Shown here one piece after another: positions 14,886-22,881 of a stretch of DNA of 35,962 bases (position 1 is the stretch's first letter; each line of letters starts with the position of its first letter). The notes under the pieces are model-generated. The model was not told the DNA's origin. It saw only the letters and a list, made by a program, of their open reading frames with translations, and ran no database searches. The stretch is taken from the NCBI GenBank assembly GCA_002254285.1, contig NIUZ01000039.1, forward strand, positions 1 through 35,962. Reading direction: 5' to 3'. Source of the stretch: Bacteroidetes bacterium 4572_112 (lineage in GTDB: Bacteria; Bacteroidota; Bacteroidia; Bacteroidales; UBA1556). The position numbers were made by a program, and so were the translations under genes.

Positions 14886-16041
14886 TGCCACTTTGGTTAA
14901 ACCTTTTTATTATAGAATTGGTTTCGCTTTTGATATCGTGCATGAATTGTAATGCGCGTGTTTTTAGCTCTTCATTTCCGTTATGGTTTGCATAAACAAA
15001 CAGAAAAGGGATTATTGTGTTTATCATTATCAAATCAAAAGAGCTACTTCCGAATTTCTTTTTTACATTCTTGGTTTTCTTTCCAAAGACATAATGATCT
15101 TCCCAATATTCGGAGGTTTCTATTTCGAATAAAGCTTGTAATTCCTTAAGCTTATCAATGGCAATTATTTTCGAAAACAGATGTGATGATTTATGTATCA
15201 AAGAAGCAAACTGTGCTATGCGAATGCTGGGAAAATTTACAGGACGCATTCTCATAAATTTCCATTGATATGAGTATACTGATTGTAAATTATGCTTCTT
15301 TTTCAGAAATAAATACTCGTTTTGCAAAGCCGTGGAATATTCATCCTTTAGATTAGGATTTATAAGCGACGACTGACCAAAAAGTATTGCTTCAATCTGA
15401 AAGATATTGTCTTTATATTTTGCTAATGTGCTAAGGGGGGTACTGCTTGCCAACTGCTCAAAAGGGTCAGAGTTTATATTAAATCCAAAATTGCGAGCAA
15501 GTGCTATATAAAATGTTTCTTCCCAATTATTCTTGTTCTTTATAAGTGATGCTTCAATTTGCTCAGTCTTGAATTCGAGGCGTTCGATAAGTAGCCTTTC
15601 GAGCCAAGCGTCTTTTATAAAGCTGTCGACATTGCCTATTTGCTTTGCGCATGGTATCCAATCTCTGGAGCCTTGTAAGTCTTTATATTTGGCATACTGA
15701 CTAAGGTTGAATTTACCTTTTAGTTCCAACACTTCGAGCCTATTTCCTCCTTTGGTAGTAATCTCCTCATCGTGGTCGTATACCACATGCAGTATTACTG
15801 AGTCGTAAGCTGAATCCTTATTATGATTATGTCTATGCCAATCTGATGATTTTATGTGCATTTCCACACTGCCATTCCATTCGGTGCCATCAATAATAAG
15901 TTTTGCGCCTAAGAAATCGGGTCCCGAATTTGTGTTTAATATTCCTGTATTAATAACTTTAATACTCAAACCATCAGCAGTAAAAAGATCGCCTGTGTAA
16001 TTCTTATGTTTCCATATATAATAAAGGAAATCTTCGGTCAT
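14878..16041 (-). CDS. DUF2851 family protein, apparently shortened at the C-terminus
   Basis: 387 residues matching the DUF2851 family of Bacteroidota, of unknown function: N-terminal TEDFLYYIWKH, then NTNSGPDFLGAKLIIDGTEWNGSVEMHIKSSDW and DSVILHVVYDHDE, WIPCA, and a helical second half with MRPVNFPSIRIAQFASL. From memory, homologues run to about 420-430 residues and end in a cysteine-rich tail (YCxxKxCLxCxIGN type). Here the protein stops at NSIIKRFNQSGRW, and the stop lies inside the decamer repeat array. The array therefore seems to have replaced the last 30-40 codons. It lies 11 bp after the anti-sigma gene on the same strand. Confidence 0.85.
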   Translation of the reverse strand: MTEDFLYYIWKHKNYTGDLFTADGLSIKVINTGILNTNSGPDFLGAKLIIDGTEWNGSVEMHIKSSDWHRHNHNKDSAYDSVILHVVYDHDEEITTKGGNRLEVLELKGKFNLSQYAKYKDLQGSRDWIPCAKQIGNVDSFIKDAWLERLLIERLEFKTEQIEASLIKNKNNWEETFYIALARNFGFNINSDPFEQLASSTPLSTLAKYKDNIFQIEAILFGQSSLINPNLKDEYSTALQNEYLFLKKKHNLQSVYSYQWKFMRMRPVNFPSIRIAQFASLIHKSSHLFSKIIAIDKLKELQALFEIETSEYWEDHYVFGKKTKNVKKKFGSSSFDLIMINTIIPFLFVYANHNGNEELKTRALQFMHDIKSETNSIIKRFNQSGRW

Positions 16042-16052
16042 GGATTAGGGTA

Positions 16053-16448
16053 TTAAATATGGATTTGATTATTTCTATGGTCAATAATAATAAGTTGCAG
16101 AATGAATAATACTCCAACGGATATTATGCTATAATAAGTTATGCTGCTAATGCCTATTGATTTGAAACTTAGTGTATTGAAGTAGTCAAAACTAGGAATG
16201 TATTCAGAGAGTGAAATGCTACTACTTTGAGGCATCATTAGCATAGCATAAGAAATAAGTGAGATAATAATTAAAGAAATTATATACCAAGTATTTCTTG
16301 ATATTAATGGTGCTATTTCTGTGGAGGTTTGTTTTTCTACAGAAATTTTGACCATAATATTTGATGTAAAATCAAGGCTAGGGGTTTCAATATTATCATT
16401 ACTGAAAACCTTTTTTGCTATTTTATCTATTCTGCTATCTGTTTTCAT
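16053..16448 (-). CDS. Putative membrane anti-sigma factor
   Basis: 131 residues from the ATG at 16448 (MKTDSRIDKIAKKVF); an in-frame ATG at 16457 is possible. No family recognised with certainty. The first 50 residues are soluble and charged, followed by two transmembrane segments (about WYIISLIIISLISYAMLMM, and YYSIISVGVLFILQLIII near the C-terminus). The gene overlaps the end of the ECF sigma gene by 14 bases. Position, size and topology fit a membrane-bound anti-sigma factor that holds the sigma factor at the inner membrane. That function is inferred from context only. Confidence 0.6.
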   Translation of the reverse strand: MKTDSRIDKIAKKVFSNDNIETPSLDFTSNIMVKISVEKQTSTEIAPLISRNTWYIISLIIISLISYAMLMMPQSSSISLSEYIPSFDYFNTLSFKSIGISSITYYSIISVGVLFILQLIIIDHRNNQIHI

Positions 16449-17019
16449 ATACGTCAATTATTTCTTTAGGAAGCTGCTTTCTTAATATAATCATAAGCTT
16501 TTGCCTGCTTCTATGAATTTTAACCTTTATGCTATTTGCTTTATGTCCAGTAATGTCAGCAATCTCTTGCATCGACATATCTTCATAATAGTACAAAGTT
16601 AATATAAAAGCTTCTTCCTTATCGAGTTTTTTTATACTTGATTTTATTTGAGAATTGAATTCATTATTTTCTAAAATATCCATAGTTGAATCCATATCAG
16701 CAAATTCGTACTCATCAATATTAATGCTGCTTAGTGAGTCGCTATGTCTCTTTATGCTTTTCAGTTTGTCGAGGCTTGTGTTATAAGCAATACGATATAT
16801 CCACGATGAGAATTTTGCCTCGCCTTTGAATTTTGCCAAGGATTTATAAATTTTCAGAAATGTATCCTGTGCAGCTTCCTCGGCATACTCTTTATCTTTT
16901 ATAATTCTATAGCATAAGGTAAAAACAAGATTCTTATACCTATCAATAAGTATAGAGAATGCGTTATCCTCACCTTTCAGCACCTTATCAATGTAGTATT
17001 GGTCGTTGTTATTGCTCAT
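16435..17019 (-). CDS. ECF-type RNA polymerase sigma factor
   Basis: 194 residues with the two domains of extracytoplasmic-function sigma factors: region 2 at about 25-85 (YKNLVFTLCYRIIKDKEYAEEAAQDTFLKIYKSL, FSSWIYRIAYN) and region 4 at about 132-175 (LDKEEAFILTLYYYEDMSMQEIADI ... VKIHRSRQKL). It directs RNA polymerase to a specific promoter set. Its stop overlaps the following putative anti-sigma gene, the usual arrangement. In front of the start, on the minus strand, TAACCAAA occurs twice 14 bases apart (17033-17040 and 17047-17054), which may be an autoregulated promoter or operator. The signal is unknown. Confidence 0.92.
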   Translation of the reverse strand: MSNNNDQYYIDKVLKGEDNAFSILIDRYKNLVFTLCYRIIKDKEYAEEAAQDTFLKIYKSLAKFKGEAKFSSWIYRIAYNTSLDKLKSIKRHSDSLSSINIDEYEFADMDSTMDILENNEFNSQIKSSIKKLDKEEAFILTLYYYEDMSMQEIADITGHKANSIKVKIHRSRQKLMIILRKQLPKEIIDVYENR

Positions 17020-17032
17020 CTATAGTATAGAC

Positions 17033-17054
17033 TTTGGTTATCTATGTTTGGTTA
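17033..17054 (-). promoter_or_regulatory. Direct repeat upstream of the sigma gene
   Basis: TAACCAAA appears twice on the minus strand with a 14-base period, directly before the sigma start. It could be a binding site for autoregulation, but nothing else supports this. Confidence 0.3.
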
Positions 17055-17066
17055 CAGTTTTTCTTA

Positions 17067-17222
17067 AGGCTAAAGTGGGAAAAGGCTAAAGGCTAAAGTA
17101 AAAAAGGCTAAAGGCTAAAGTAAAAAAGGCTAAAACTCAAAGTATAAAGTGAAAAGTATAGTCCTTACAAAGCTTTACCATTCCTTACAATTCTTTACTA
17201 TTTTTCACCAACCTTTACATTT
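17067..17222. repeat. Second copy of the heptamer/decamer compound repeat
   Basis: GGCTAAA heptamers appear singly or paired, separated by AAAGT-AAAAA joints (17067-17133). Then come CAAAGT, AAAGT and ATAGTCCTTACAAA, matching the joint at 14784-14815, and six decamers of the CTTTACNATT type (17163-17222). Order and orientation are the same as in the copy at 14621-14885. The rest of the gap to 17350 shows nothing else clear. Confidence 0.8.
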
Positions 17223-17350
17223 CAAAGCAAAGGCTGAGGCTGAAGTCCTAATTAATAATTAAACATTAATAATTACAAATGTAACCGATTCAGAAAAAAC
17301 ATCGTCATAAGTCACGAGAGCAAAGTTATAAATTTAATAAACATAATATT

Positions 17351-17701
17351 ATGGGAGATTTTTTTATTGTATTAGTCATTTTCGGTTCAATATTCGGAGT
17401 TTTTTACCTTCATTATAATACCCGCAATAGAGAGCGAATGGCTTTAATAGAGAAAGGTGCTGATGCAGGTATATTTTTTAGTAAAAAAGAAAAGCGCATT
17501 ACTCCAGTATGGAAAGTACTGACATTAAACCTTGCATTATTGCTCATGGGAGTTGGAATAGGGATTGTTTTTGGTGCCACACTTGGTGAATATACTGCTA
17601 TGGGAAGTGAAATTACTATGCCGGGCTCAATATTCTTTTTTGCAGGCACGGGCTTATTAGTTGGTTATTTTATTTCTAGAGATTTTGATAAGGTAAAATA
17701 G
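17351..17701 (+). CDS. DUF6249 small membrane protein
   Basis: 116 residues: an N-terminal transmembrane helix (FFIVLVIFGSIFGVFYLHY), a short cytoplasmic stretch with the characteristic NRERMALIEKGAD, then two more helices (LNLALLLMGVGIGIVFG and SIFFFAGTGLLVGYFI). This layout matches the DUF6249 family of Bacteroidota, whose genes often lie beside ECF sigma genes, as here (divergent, with the repeat between). Function unknown; a role in envelope sensing with the sigma unit is a guess from position. Confidence 0.75.
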   Translation: MGDFFIVLVIFGSIFGVFYLHYNTRNRERMALIEKGADAGIFFSKKEKRITPVWKVLTLNLALLLMGVGIGIVFGATLGEYTAMGSEITMPGSIFFFAGTGLLVGYFISRDFDKVK

Positions 17702-17716
17702 AAATTTAGCTAAAAT

Positions 17717-17756
17717 AAAAAAGCATCTTCAATTTAATTATTGAAGATGCTTTTTT
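17717..17756 (+). terminator. Bidirectional terminator between DUF6249 and the TlpA-like gene
   Basis: AAAAAAGCATCTTCAAT pairs perfectly with ATTGAAGATGCTTTTTT over a 6-base loop. It can serve both converging genes. Confidence 0.9.
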
Positions 17757-17784
17757 ATTTTTTAATGAAAGATAATTGCAAATA

Positions 17785-19224
17785 TTACTTAGCCAATAGG
17801 TCCTTAATAATGTCACCAGCACCCATACTAGGACGAGTAGCATTAGCGTCATAGATGTTTCCTTGAGGGTCAAAAATCATAAAACGAGGTATTCCGTTTA
17901 CTTTATAAAAGTTTTGGATAGTTTCGTTCTGACCTGCCCATACTTGAACACCTTTTAGCTCTTCGTCTTTTACCATCTGCTGCCAAGGCTGCTGCTCTCT
18001 ATCAACAGATATTGACATAAATACAATATCTTGTCCTTTGAACTCTTCTTCTAAACCTTTTAGTACAGGAATCTCTGCTTTACAAGGGCTACACCAAGTT
18101 GCCCAAATATCGATATATATCCACTTGCCTTTAAATTGCTCAAAAGTAACAGCATTGCCATCCATATCAACTAACTGAATCTCTTTAGCAGGAGCTCCTT
18201 TGTCTAAATGCTTCCATTCAGCTAATTTGTCAGTTATGTTTTGTACTAAAATATCATTTGTACAAGTCTTTGTAAAAGCATCCCAATATAAATCCTTATC
18301 AGTGCTACCACGGTAGTCTACTTGATCGTATACGCTTTTGTAAGCAAGAATACTCTTAATTGTACTATTTTCTATTTTAGAATTAATAATACTCATTTGA
18401 TAGTTTGCGTATGAAACATATTCTTTCTGAATATTCTCATCTTCATAAAAAGCACCATTGTCTGTCCTTAAGTAACTTTGGAGAAATTCAAGGTAAATAG
18501 GAAGAATAACAAGCTCTTCATTATTTAAATCAACCTCAGCAAGGTAAGTGTCAAATTCTGGTGTTAAATTAACTTTATTATCACCTTCTAATTTATGAAT
18601 ATAGTTATAGTAATCAGGGTATATGCGGTGGAGAATAGCCCATTCGTATATAGCTCTAGAGTTCTCTATTTTTATAAAGTATGGGTCGATATTAGCATTG
18701 CCTTTTTGTAAGGCAGCAAGTTCGTCAGCATGCAAAGCACGAGCAGAGTCAAGCGAATTCATGGCAGCTTTTTCTTCTTGTCCCATAAGGCTCATCAATG
18801 ATTGATTAAGCTTGTCAGAAATGTTTTTAGAACGCAATAAGTAGTCATTATATATAGGTGCATTTCCACCAAACTTAATTGTTTGATAAAAACTACCAAC
18901 TCCCTTTGCATTAATTAATAATGAATCACCAGGGCGAGTATATAAAGTGATTTTTGGACGACCACCCACAAAATTTAATTCAAAATATTCAGGCTTATCT
19001 ATATTCGCTTCAAAAATAATATCTCCATTTTCGTTAACCTTAATAGTATCTCCGGCTATTTGAAAAGGGGAGGTGCTTTTAATAACAGCTTGTACTCCTT
19101 CGTATTCTTCAAAACTAATTTTTATAACAGTTTTATTCGACTTTTCGTTATCTGTATTACACGAAAAAAGAAATAATAACATTGCGAAAATGCTTAGCGA
19201 TAATACGCTTTTTGATGTGTTCAT
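17785..19224 (-). CDS. TlpA-like thiol:disulfide oxidoreductase lipoprotein
   Basis: 479 residues. A lipoprotein signal with lipobox Cys22 (LFLFSC) anchors the protein in the envelope. A DUF4369-like beta domain follows (about 30-120: GVQAVIKSTSPFQIAGDTIKVN, YTRPGDSLLINAKG), then a helical middle, and a C-terminal thioredoxin fold with the active site WCSPC at 377-381, VDREQQPWQQMV and the cis-proline turn GIPRF near 444. It probably reduces or exchanges disulfides in the periplasm. The specific partner (for example cytochrome maturation) cannot be read. Its start is only 16 bases from the duplicated terminator at 19241-19386. Confidence 0.9.
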   Translation of the reverse strand: MNTSKSVLSLSIFAMLLFLFSCNTDNEKSNKTVIKISFEEYEGVQAVIKSTSPFQIAGDTIKVNENGDIIFEANIDKPEYFELNFVGGRPKITLYTRPGDSLLINAKGVGSFYQTIKFGGNAPIYNDYLLRSKNISDKLNQSLMSLMGQEEKAAMNSLDSARALHADELAALQKGNANIDPYFIKIENSRAIYEWAILHRIYPDYYNYIHKLEGDNKVNLTPEFDTYLAEVDLNNEELVILPIYLEFLQSYLRTDNGAFYEDENIQKEYVSYANYQMSIINSKIENSTIKSILAYKSVYDQVDYRGSTDKDLYWDAFTKTCTNDILVQNITDKLAEWKHLDKGAPAKEIQLVDMDGNAVTFEQFKGKWIYIDIWATWCSPCKAEIPVLKGLEEEFKGQDIVFMSISVDREQQPWQQMVKDEELKGVQVWAGQNETIQNFYKVNGIPRFMIFDPQGNIYDANATRPSMGAGDIIKDLLAK

Positions 19225-19261
19225 ATTGCTAATAGTTTAGTGTGGGTTGGGTATTATAATA

Positions 19262-19295
19262 AAAAAGGCAATATTAACTAAAATATTGCCTTTTT
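19262..19295 (-). terminator. Terminator hairpin, duplicated copy A
   Basis: AAAAAGGCAATATT, 6-base loop, AATATTGCCTTTTT. A 14-bp stem with T-runs on both strands, distal to enolase and immediately before the TlpA-like gene. Confidence 0.85.
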
Positions 19296-19334
19296 CTTAT
19301 AAAATTATTGATTTGTGGGTTGGGTATTATAATA

Positions 19335-19368
19335 AAAAAGGCAATATTAACTAAAATATTGCCTTTTT
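19335..19368 (-). terminator. Terminator hairpin, duplicated copy B
   Basis: Identical to the hairpin 73 bases away; this copy is the first met by RNA polymerase leaving enolase. Confidence 0.85.
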
Positions 19369-19386
19369 CTTATAAAATTATTGATT

Positions 19387-20679
19387 TTATTTCTTTAAAA
19401 ATTTAAAATCTTTACCGATATAACGAGCATCATCGCCAAGAGCTTCCTCAATACGAAGAAGTTCGTTGTATTTTGCAATACGATCCGAGCGACTTGCCGA
19501 ACCAGTTTTAATCAAACCAGTGTTCATTGCAACTGCTAGGTGAGCAATAAATACATCTTCAGTTTCGCCACTACGGTGAGATATTACTGATGTATATTTA
19601 TTGTTGTTAGCAAGGCTAATAGCATTTAAAGTCTCTGTTAAAGTACCAATTTGGTTTACTTTAATAAGGATAGAGTTAGCAGTATTAGATTCAATACCTC
19701 TAATCAAACGCTCAGTATTTGTAACAAATAAATCGTCACCAACAAGCTGAATTTTATCTCCTAAACGCTCAGTCATTAATTTCCAACCATCCCAATCATC
19801 TTCACTCATTCCATCTTCGATAGAAAGGATAGGATATTTGTCAACCCAGTCAGCCCAGAAATCAACCATTTGTGCTGGTGATAATTTCTCGCCTGTTGAC
19901 CATTTTAGGTGGTAAACATTCTCCTCAGGAATATAGTATTCTGCTGAAGCAGGGTCAAGAGCAATAAAGATATCCTCACCAGCTTTATAACCAGCAAGCT
20001 CAATTGCTTTTACAACTACCTGAATAGCCTCGTCATTAGATGCAAGGTTTGGCGCAAATCCACCCTCATCACCTACATTAGTAGAATGTCCCATTTCCTT
20101 AAGCACAGCCTTTAGATTATGGAATACCTCAGTACCCATTCTCAAAGCTTCAGAGAAAGTTTTAGCTCCCACTGGCATAATCATAAACTCTTGAAAATCG
20201 ATAGAATTGTCAGCATGCGAACCTCCGTTAAGAATGTTCATCATAGGAATAGGAAGTGTATTAGCATTTACACCACCTAAGTAGCGGTATAATGGTTGAC
20301 CAGTTTCGTCAGCAGCAGCACGAGCCACAGCCATAGAAACTCCTAGGATAGCATTTGCTCCCAAGTTACCTTTGTTACTACTGCCGTCAAGCTCAATCAT
20401 CTTACGATCAATCTCTACTTGGTCAGTAACATACATTCCAATAAGCTCTTCATTAAGAACGGTATTTACATTGTGTACAGCTTGCAAAACACCTTTGCCC
20501 ATGAACACAGATTTGTCGTTATCGCGTAATTCTACTGCTTCGTGAACACCTGTCGAAGCTCCTGAAGGAACTGCTGCGCGGCCTACAATACCACTTTCGG
20601 TCATTACTTCAACCTCTACAGTAGGGTTTCCTCGTGAGTCGAGGATTTGTCGTGCGTGAATATTTATTATTGCACTCAT
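19387..20679 (-). CDS. eno: Enolase (phosphopyruvate hydratase)
   Basis: 430 residues, full length. Converts 2-phosphoglycerate to phosphoenolpyruvate in glycolysis and gluconeogenesis; cytoplasmic, Mg2+-dependent. Hallmarks: ARQILDSRGNPTVEVEV at the start, PSGASTGVHEAVELRD, GANAILGVSMAVARAAA, NVGDEGGFAPN, the metal ligands in SIEDGMSEDDWDGW and VGDDLFVTN, the catalytic lysine in ILIKVNQIGTLTE, and the closing signature SHRSGETED with LIKTGSASRSDR. Transcribed alone from a -7 box at 20724-20731 and ended by the duplicated terminator. Confidence 0.98.
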   Translation of the reverse strand: MSAIINIHARQILDSRGNPTVEVEVMTESGIVGRAAVPSGASTGVHEAVELRDNDKSVFMGKGVLQAVHNVNTVLNEELIGMYVTDQVEIDRKMIELDGSSNKGNLGANAILGVSMAVARAAADETGQPLYRYLGGVNANTLPIPMMNILNGGSHADNSIDFQEFMIMPVGAKTFSEALRMGTEVFHNLKAVLKEMGHSTNVGDEGGFAPNLASNDEAIQVVVKAIELAGYKAGEDIFIALDPASAEYYIPEENVYHLKWSTGEKLSPAQMVDFWADWVDKYPILSIEDGMSEDDWDGWKLMTERLGDKIQLVGDDLFVTNTERLIRGIESNTANSILIKVNQIGTLTETLNAISLANNNKYTSVISHRSGETEDVFIAHLAVAMNTGLIKTGSASRSDRIAKYNELLRIEEALGDDARYIGKDFKFLKK

Positions 20680-20723
20680 AATTAGTATGTTAAATTAATA
20701 AAACGTGTTTTATAATCGATATG

Positions 20724-20731
20724 CAAATATA
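20724..20731 (-). promoter_or_regulatory. -7 box of the enolase promoter
   Basis: The minus strand reads TATATTTG, matching TAnnTTTG, about 45 bases before the ATG. No clear -33 TTG at the expected spacing. Confidence 0.55.
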
Positions 20732-20871
20732 TAAAAAAAGAAGGCTGTTATTTGCGTAACAATACAGGCTCAATGTTACTTTAATGTTAAGCTTTCATAA
20801 ATATCAATTAATCGATTGATTTTTGTTCGCAATGAGTGATTTAATAATTTTCTGAAACTCAATAATTGTTT

Positions 20872-20879
20872 TATCTTTG
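20872..20879 (+). promoter_or_regulatory. -7 box of the patB promoter
   Basis: TATCTTTG matches TAnnTTTG, 26 bases before the ATG at 20906. TCTG at 20851-20854 (17-bp spacer) may be a weak -33 element. Confidence 0.55.
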
Positions 20880-20905
20880 ATTTCTTAATTAAAATACTAA
20901 TAGAA

Positions 20906-22087
20906 ATGAGCAAATATAGTTTCGATAAAACCACCAACCGCAAAGGTACTAATAGCGTAAAATACGATTTACTGGAAAAGCTTTACGGCAAAGAGAACCT
21001 TATACCGATGTGGGTAGCGGATATGGATTTTGATACTCCTTCATTTATTTTTGAAGCTATCGCTAAGCGAGCACAGCATCCAATATTGGGTTATACATTC
21101 CGTGACGAAAGCTATAATTTGAATATTGTGGAATGGCTTCAGAAAAGACATCAATGGAAAATAGAGCCTACGCAAATATCGTTTACTCCTGGGGTAGTGC
21201 CAGGTTTGCTTATGGCCATGGAAGCGGTATCGAATATTGGTGACGAAATTATAGTTCAAACTCCTGTTTACTTTCCGTTTTTTACTACCATAAAGAAAAA
21301 TGGGCGTATTATGCTCAATAATGATTTGAAGAAAGTAAATGGTAACTATAGAATGGATTTCGATAATTTGAAATCAATAATTACTCCCAAGACAAAGGCT
21401 ATAATTATTAGCAATCCGCATAACCCTGTTGGCCGTGTGTGGACTTTACAAGAGCTAAACGAGCTTGTGGATATCTGCTATGATAATGATATTAAAATCA
21501 TTAGTGACGAAATTCACTCCGATATAGTTTTTGCTCCCAACAAACATATTCCCATAAGCTCTGTTTCGGATAAAGCTGCGGAAATATCAATGGTATTTAT
21601 GGCTCCAAGCAAAACTTTTAATATCGCTGGGCTTTCTACTTCTTTTGTTGTGATAGAGAATAAAGCATTATTTGTCAAATACGAACAGCGCCTCGATGCA
21701 CTTCATCTATGGCAAGGAAATATATTTGGAAATGTAGCAACTCAAGCAGCCTACTCTGCACAAGGAACAGAATGGCTAGGGGAGATGCTAACTTATTTGG
21801 AAGAAAATATTGATTATGCTATTGGTTATATTAACGATAGAATCCCCCAAATATCAGTTCATAAACCTGAGGCAACTTACCTGCTTTGGTTTGATATGAA
21901 AGAATATGGCATGTCGCATAAGGAACTTACAGATTTCTTTATTAATGATGTGGGAATCGCCATAAATCAAGGAAGGATATTTGGCAGTGGAGGTGATGGC
22001 TATGTTAGACTGAATGTTGCTACATCACGAGAGATAGTTATGCAGGCTCTGAATCAATTGGAAAAGGCAATTAAGTCACGTAAATAG
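20906..22087 (+). CDS. PatB/MalY-type PLP-dependent aminotransferase (C-S lyase)
   Basis: 393 residues, fold-type I pyridoxal-phosphate enzyme of the MalY/PatB group, which includes cystathionine beta-lyases. Signatures: N-terminal NSVKYD and MWVADMDFDTP, TPGVVPGLLMAM, the NPHNPVGRVWTLQEL turn, SDEIHSD (PLP aspartate), and the PLP-binding lysine in APSKTFNIAGL. It may cleave C-S bonds of cystathionine or cysteine conjugates or act as an aminotransferase; the sequence does not decide. The last codons and stop form part of the inverted repeat at 22073-22144. Confidence 0.9.
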   Translation: MSKYSFDKTTNRKGTNSVKYDLLEKLYGKENLIPMWVADMDFDTPSFIFEAIAKRAQHPILGYTFRDESYNLNIVEWLQKRHQWKIEPTQISFTPGVVPGLLMAMEAVSNIGDEIIVQTPVYFPFFTTIKKNGRIMLNNDLKKVNGNYRMDFDNLKSIITPKTKAIIISNPHNPVGRVWTLQELNELVDICYDNDIKIISDEIHSDIVFAPNKHIPISSVSDKAAEISMVFMAPSKTFNIAGLSTSFVVIENKALFVKYEQRLDALHLWQGNIFGNVATQAAYSAQGTEWLGEMLTYLEENIDYAIGYINDRIPQISVHKPEATYLLWFDMKEYGMSHKELTDFFINDVGIAINQGRIFGSGGDGYVRLNVATSREIVMQALNQLEKAIKSRK

Positions 22088-22144
22088 AATTCATGTAAAT
22101 AGAATTCATGTAAATAGAATTCATGAATTCTATTTACGTGACTT
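22073..22144. repeat. Inverted repeat with expanded 15-bp units at the end of patB
   Basis: A 23-base arm starting AAGTCACGTAAATAGAATTC (22073-22095) is matched exactly by its reverse complement at 22122-22144. The 15-bp unit TAAATAGAATTCATG is present two to three times in the left arm, as if by slippage. The innermost part, GTAAATAGAATTC followed by AT and its complement, is a perfect 28-bp palindrome. The arm contains the patB stop codon. It may act as a terminator or RNA-stability hairpin. Confidence 0.85.
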
Positions 22145-22156
22145 CTATCAACATGA

Positions 22157-22714
22157 TCATATATACTTAATCGTATCTAATTGACTATTCATATCTGTTT
22201 TACTTTGATCCACACCACCAATAATTGTACATATTTTTAGTTTCATTCCACAGAATTCAATAATTTGTTTATTAAACATATTTTTAAGCCTTCTGTTTGC
22301 ACCAGTAATCTTATAGTAGAATGATGGAGCACCTGTGGAGGTGAAAATGCTAACTTTTTTGTTAGTAAGAAGACCTTTTGGACGAGAATTGACATAGGTA
22401 AAGGCGAAACCTTTTGATAAGTTCCAATCAATAAAATTCTTTAGTATAGCTGGCATACTTCCCCACCAATATGGAAATACAAAAACAATTTCGTCAGCAT
22501 TGCTAATCTTTGTTTGAAAGAACTCCATGGACTTAGTTGTAACTAAATCGTTTGCTCTTTCATAGGTGAAAAATGGCTGCTGATGTTCGCAGTTATACAA
22601 ATCTAGCACCTCAACTTTATGATTTTTAGATTCAGCCGATTCTTTATACTTATTTGTCATAGCAAAAGAGAAACTCTCCTTTATGGGATTTGCTACTATT
22701 ATTAATATATTCAT
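22157..22714 (-). CDS. Flavodoxin-fold NAD(P)H-dependent oxidoreductase
   Basis: 185 residues of the NAD(P)H dehydrogenase (quinone) family (NQO1/MdaB/KefF-like), which reduces quinones or other acceptors in a two-electron step using bound FMN or FAD. Evidence: N-terminal MNILIIVANPIKESFSFAM (flavin phosphate loop), VFVFPYWWGSMPAILKNFIDW (the family signature), KGFAFTY and FTSTGAPSFYYKITG. The length is slightly short but no part is clearly missing. It is a single gene with a -7 box at 22748-22755, flanked on both sides by related GAATTC-centred palindromes. The substrate is unknown. Confidence 0.85.
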   Translation of the reverse strand: MNILIIVANPIKESFSFAMTNKYKESAESKNHKVEVLDLYNCEHQQPFFTYERANDLVTTKSMEFFQTKISNADEIVFVFPYWWGSMPAILKNFIDWNLSKGFAFTYVNSRPKGLLTNKKVSIFTSTGAPSFYYKITGANRRLKNMFNKQIIEFCGMKLKICTIIGGVDQSKTDMNSQLDTIKYI

Positions 22715-22747
22715 AGTAATATTGATTGTTTGAATTTATTATTAGCA

Positions 22748-22755
22748 CAAAGATA
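22748..22755 (-). promoter_or_regulatory. -7 box of the flavodoxin-fold oxidoreductase gene
   Basis: The minus strand reads TATCTTTG, matching TAnnTTTG, about 35 bases before the ATG. No convincing -33 element. Confidence 0.5.
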
Positions 22756-22789
22756 GCTAAAGTGAGAGCAGGAGGATGTAATAGAAATC

Positions 22790-22827
22790 ATGTAGTAGAT
22801 AGAATTCTTGAATTCTATCTACTACAT
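22790..22827. repeat. 38-bp inverted repeat between the oxidoreductase and nqrF
   Basis: An 18-base arm beginning ATGTAGTAGATAGAATTC is followed by TT and its exact reverse complement. The core TAGATAGAATTC resembles the core TAAATAGAATTC of the inverted repeat at 22073-22144. It lies upstream of one gene and next to the nqr terminator. Confidence 0.85.
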
Positions 22828-22831
22828 AAAA

Positions 22832-22859
22832 AAAACGACCACCAAAGGGCAGTCGTTTT
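22832..22859 (-). terminator. Terminator of the nqr operon
   Basis: AAAACGAC and GTCGTTTT close a hairpin with a short CC/GG inner pairing; on the minus strand it is followed by more T's. It lies 22 bases after the nqrF stop. Confidence 0.8.
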
Positions 22860-22881
22860 CATATATATTATAATTCGATTA

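Larger units (their letters stand above)
19241..19386. repeat. Exact 73-bp tandem duplication carrying a terminator
   Basis: Bases 19241-19313 and 19314-19386 are identical. Each unit starts TGTGGGTTGGGTATTATAAT and contains one strong hairpin. The second copy ends directly at the enolase stop codon. On the minus strand each unit also contains TATTATAATACCC just after the hairpin, which could be part of the promoter of the TlpA-like gene. Confidence 0.95.
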
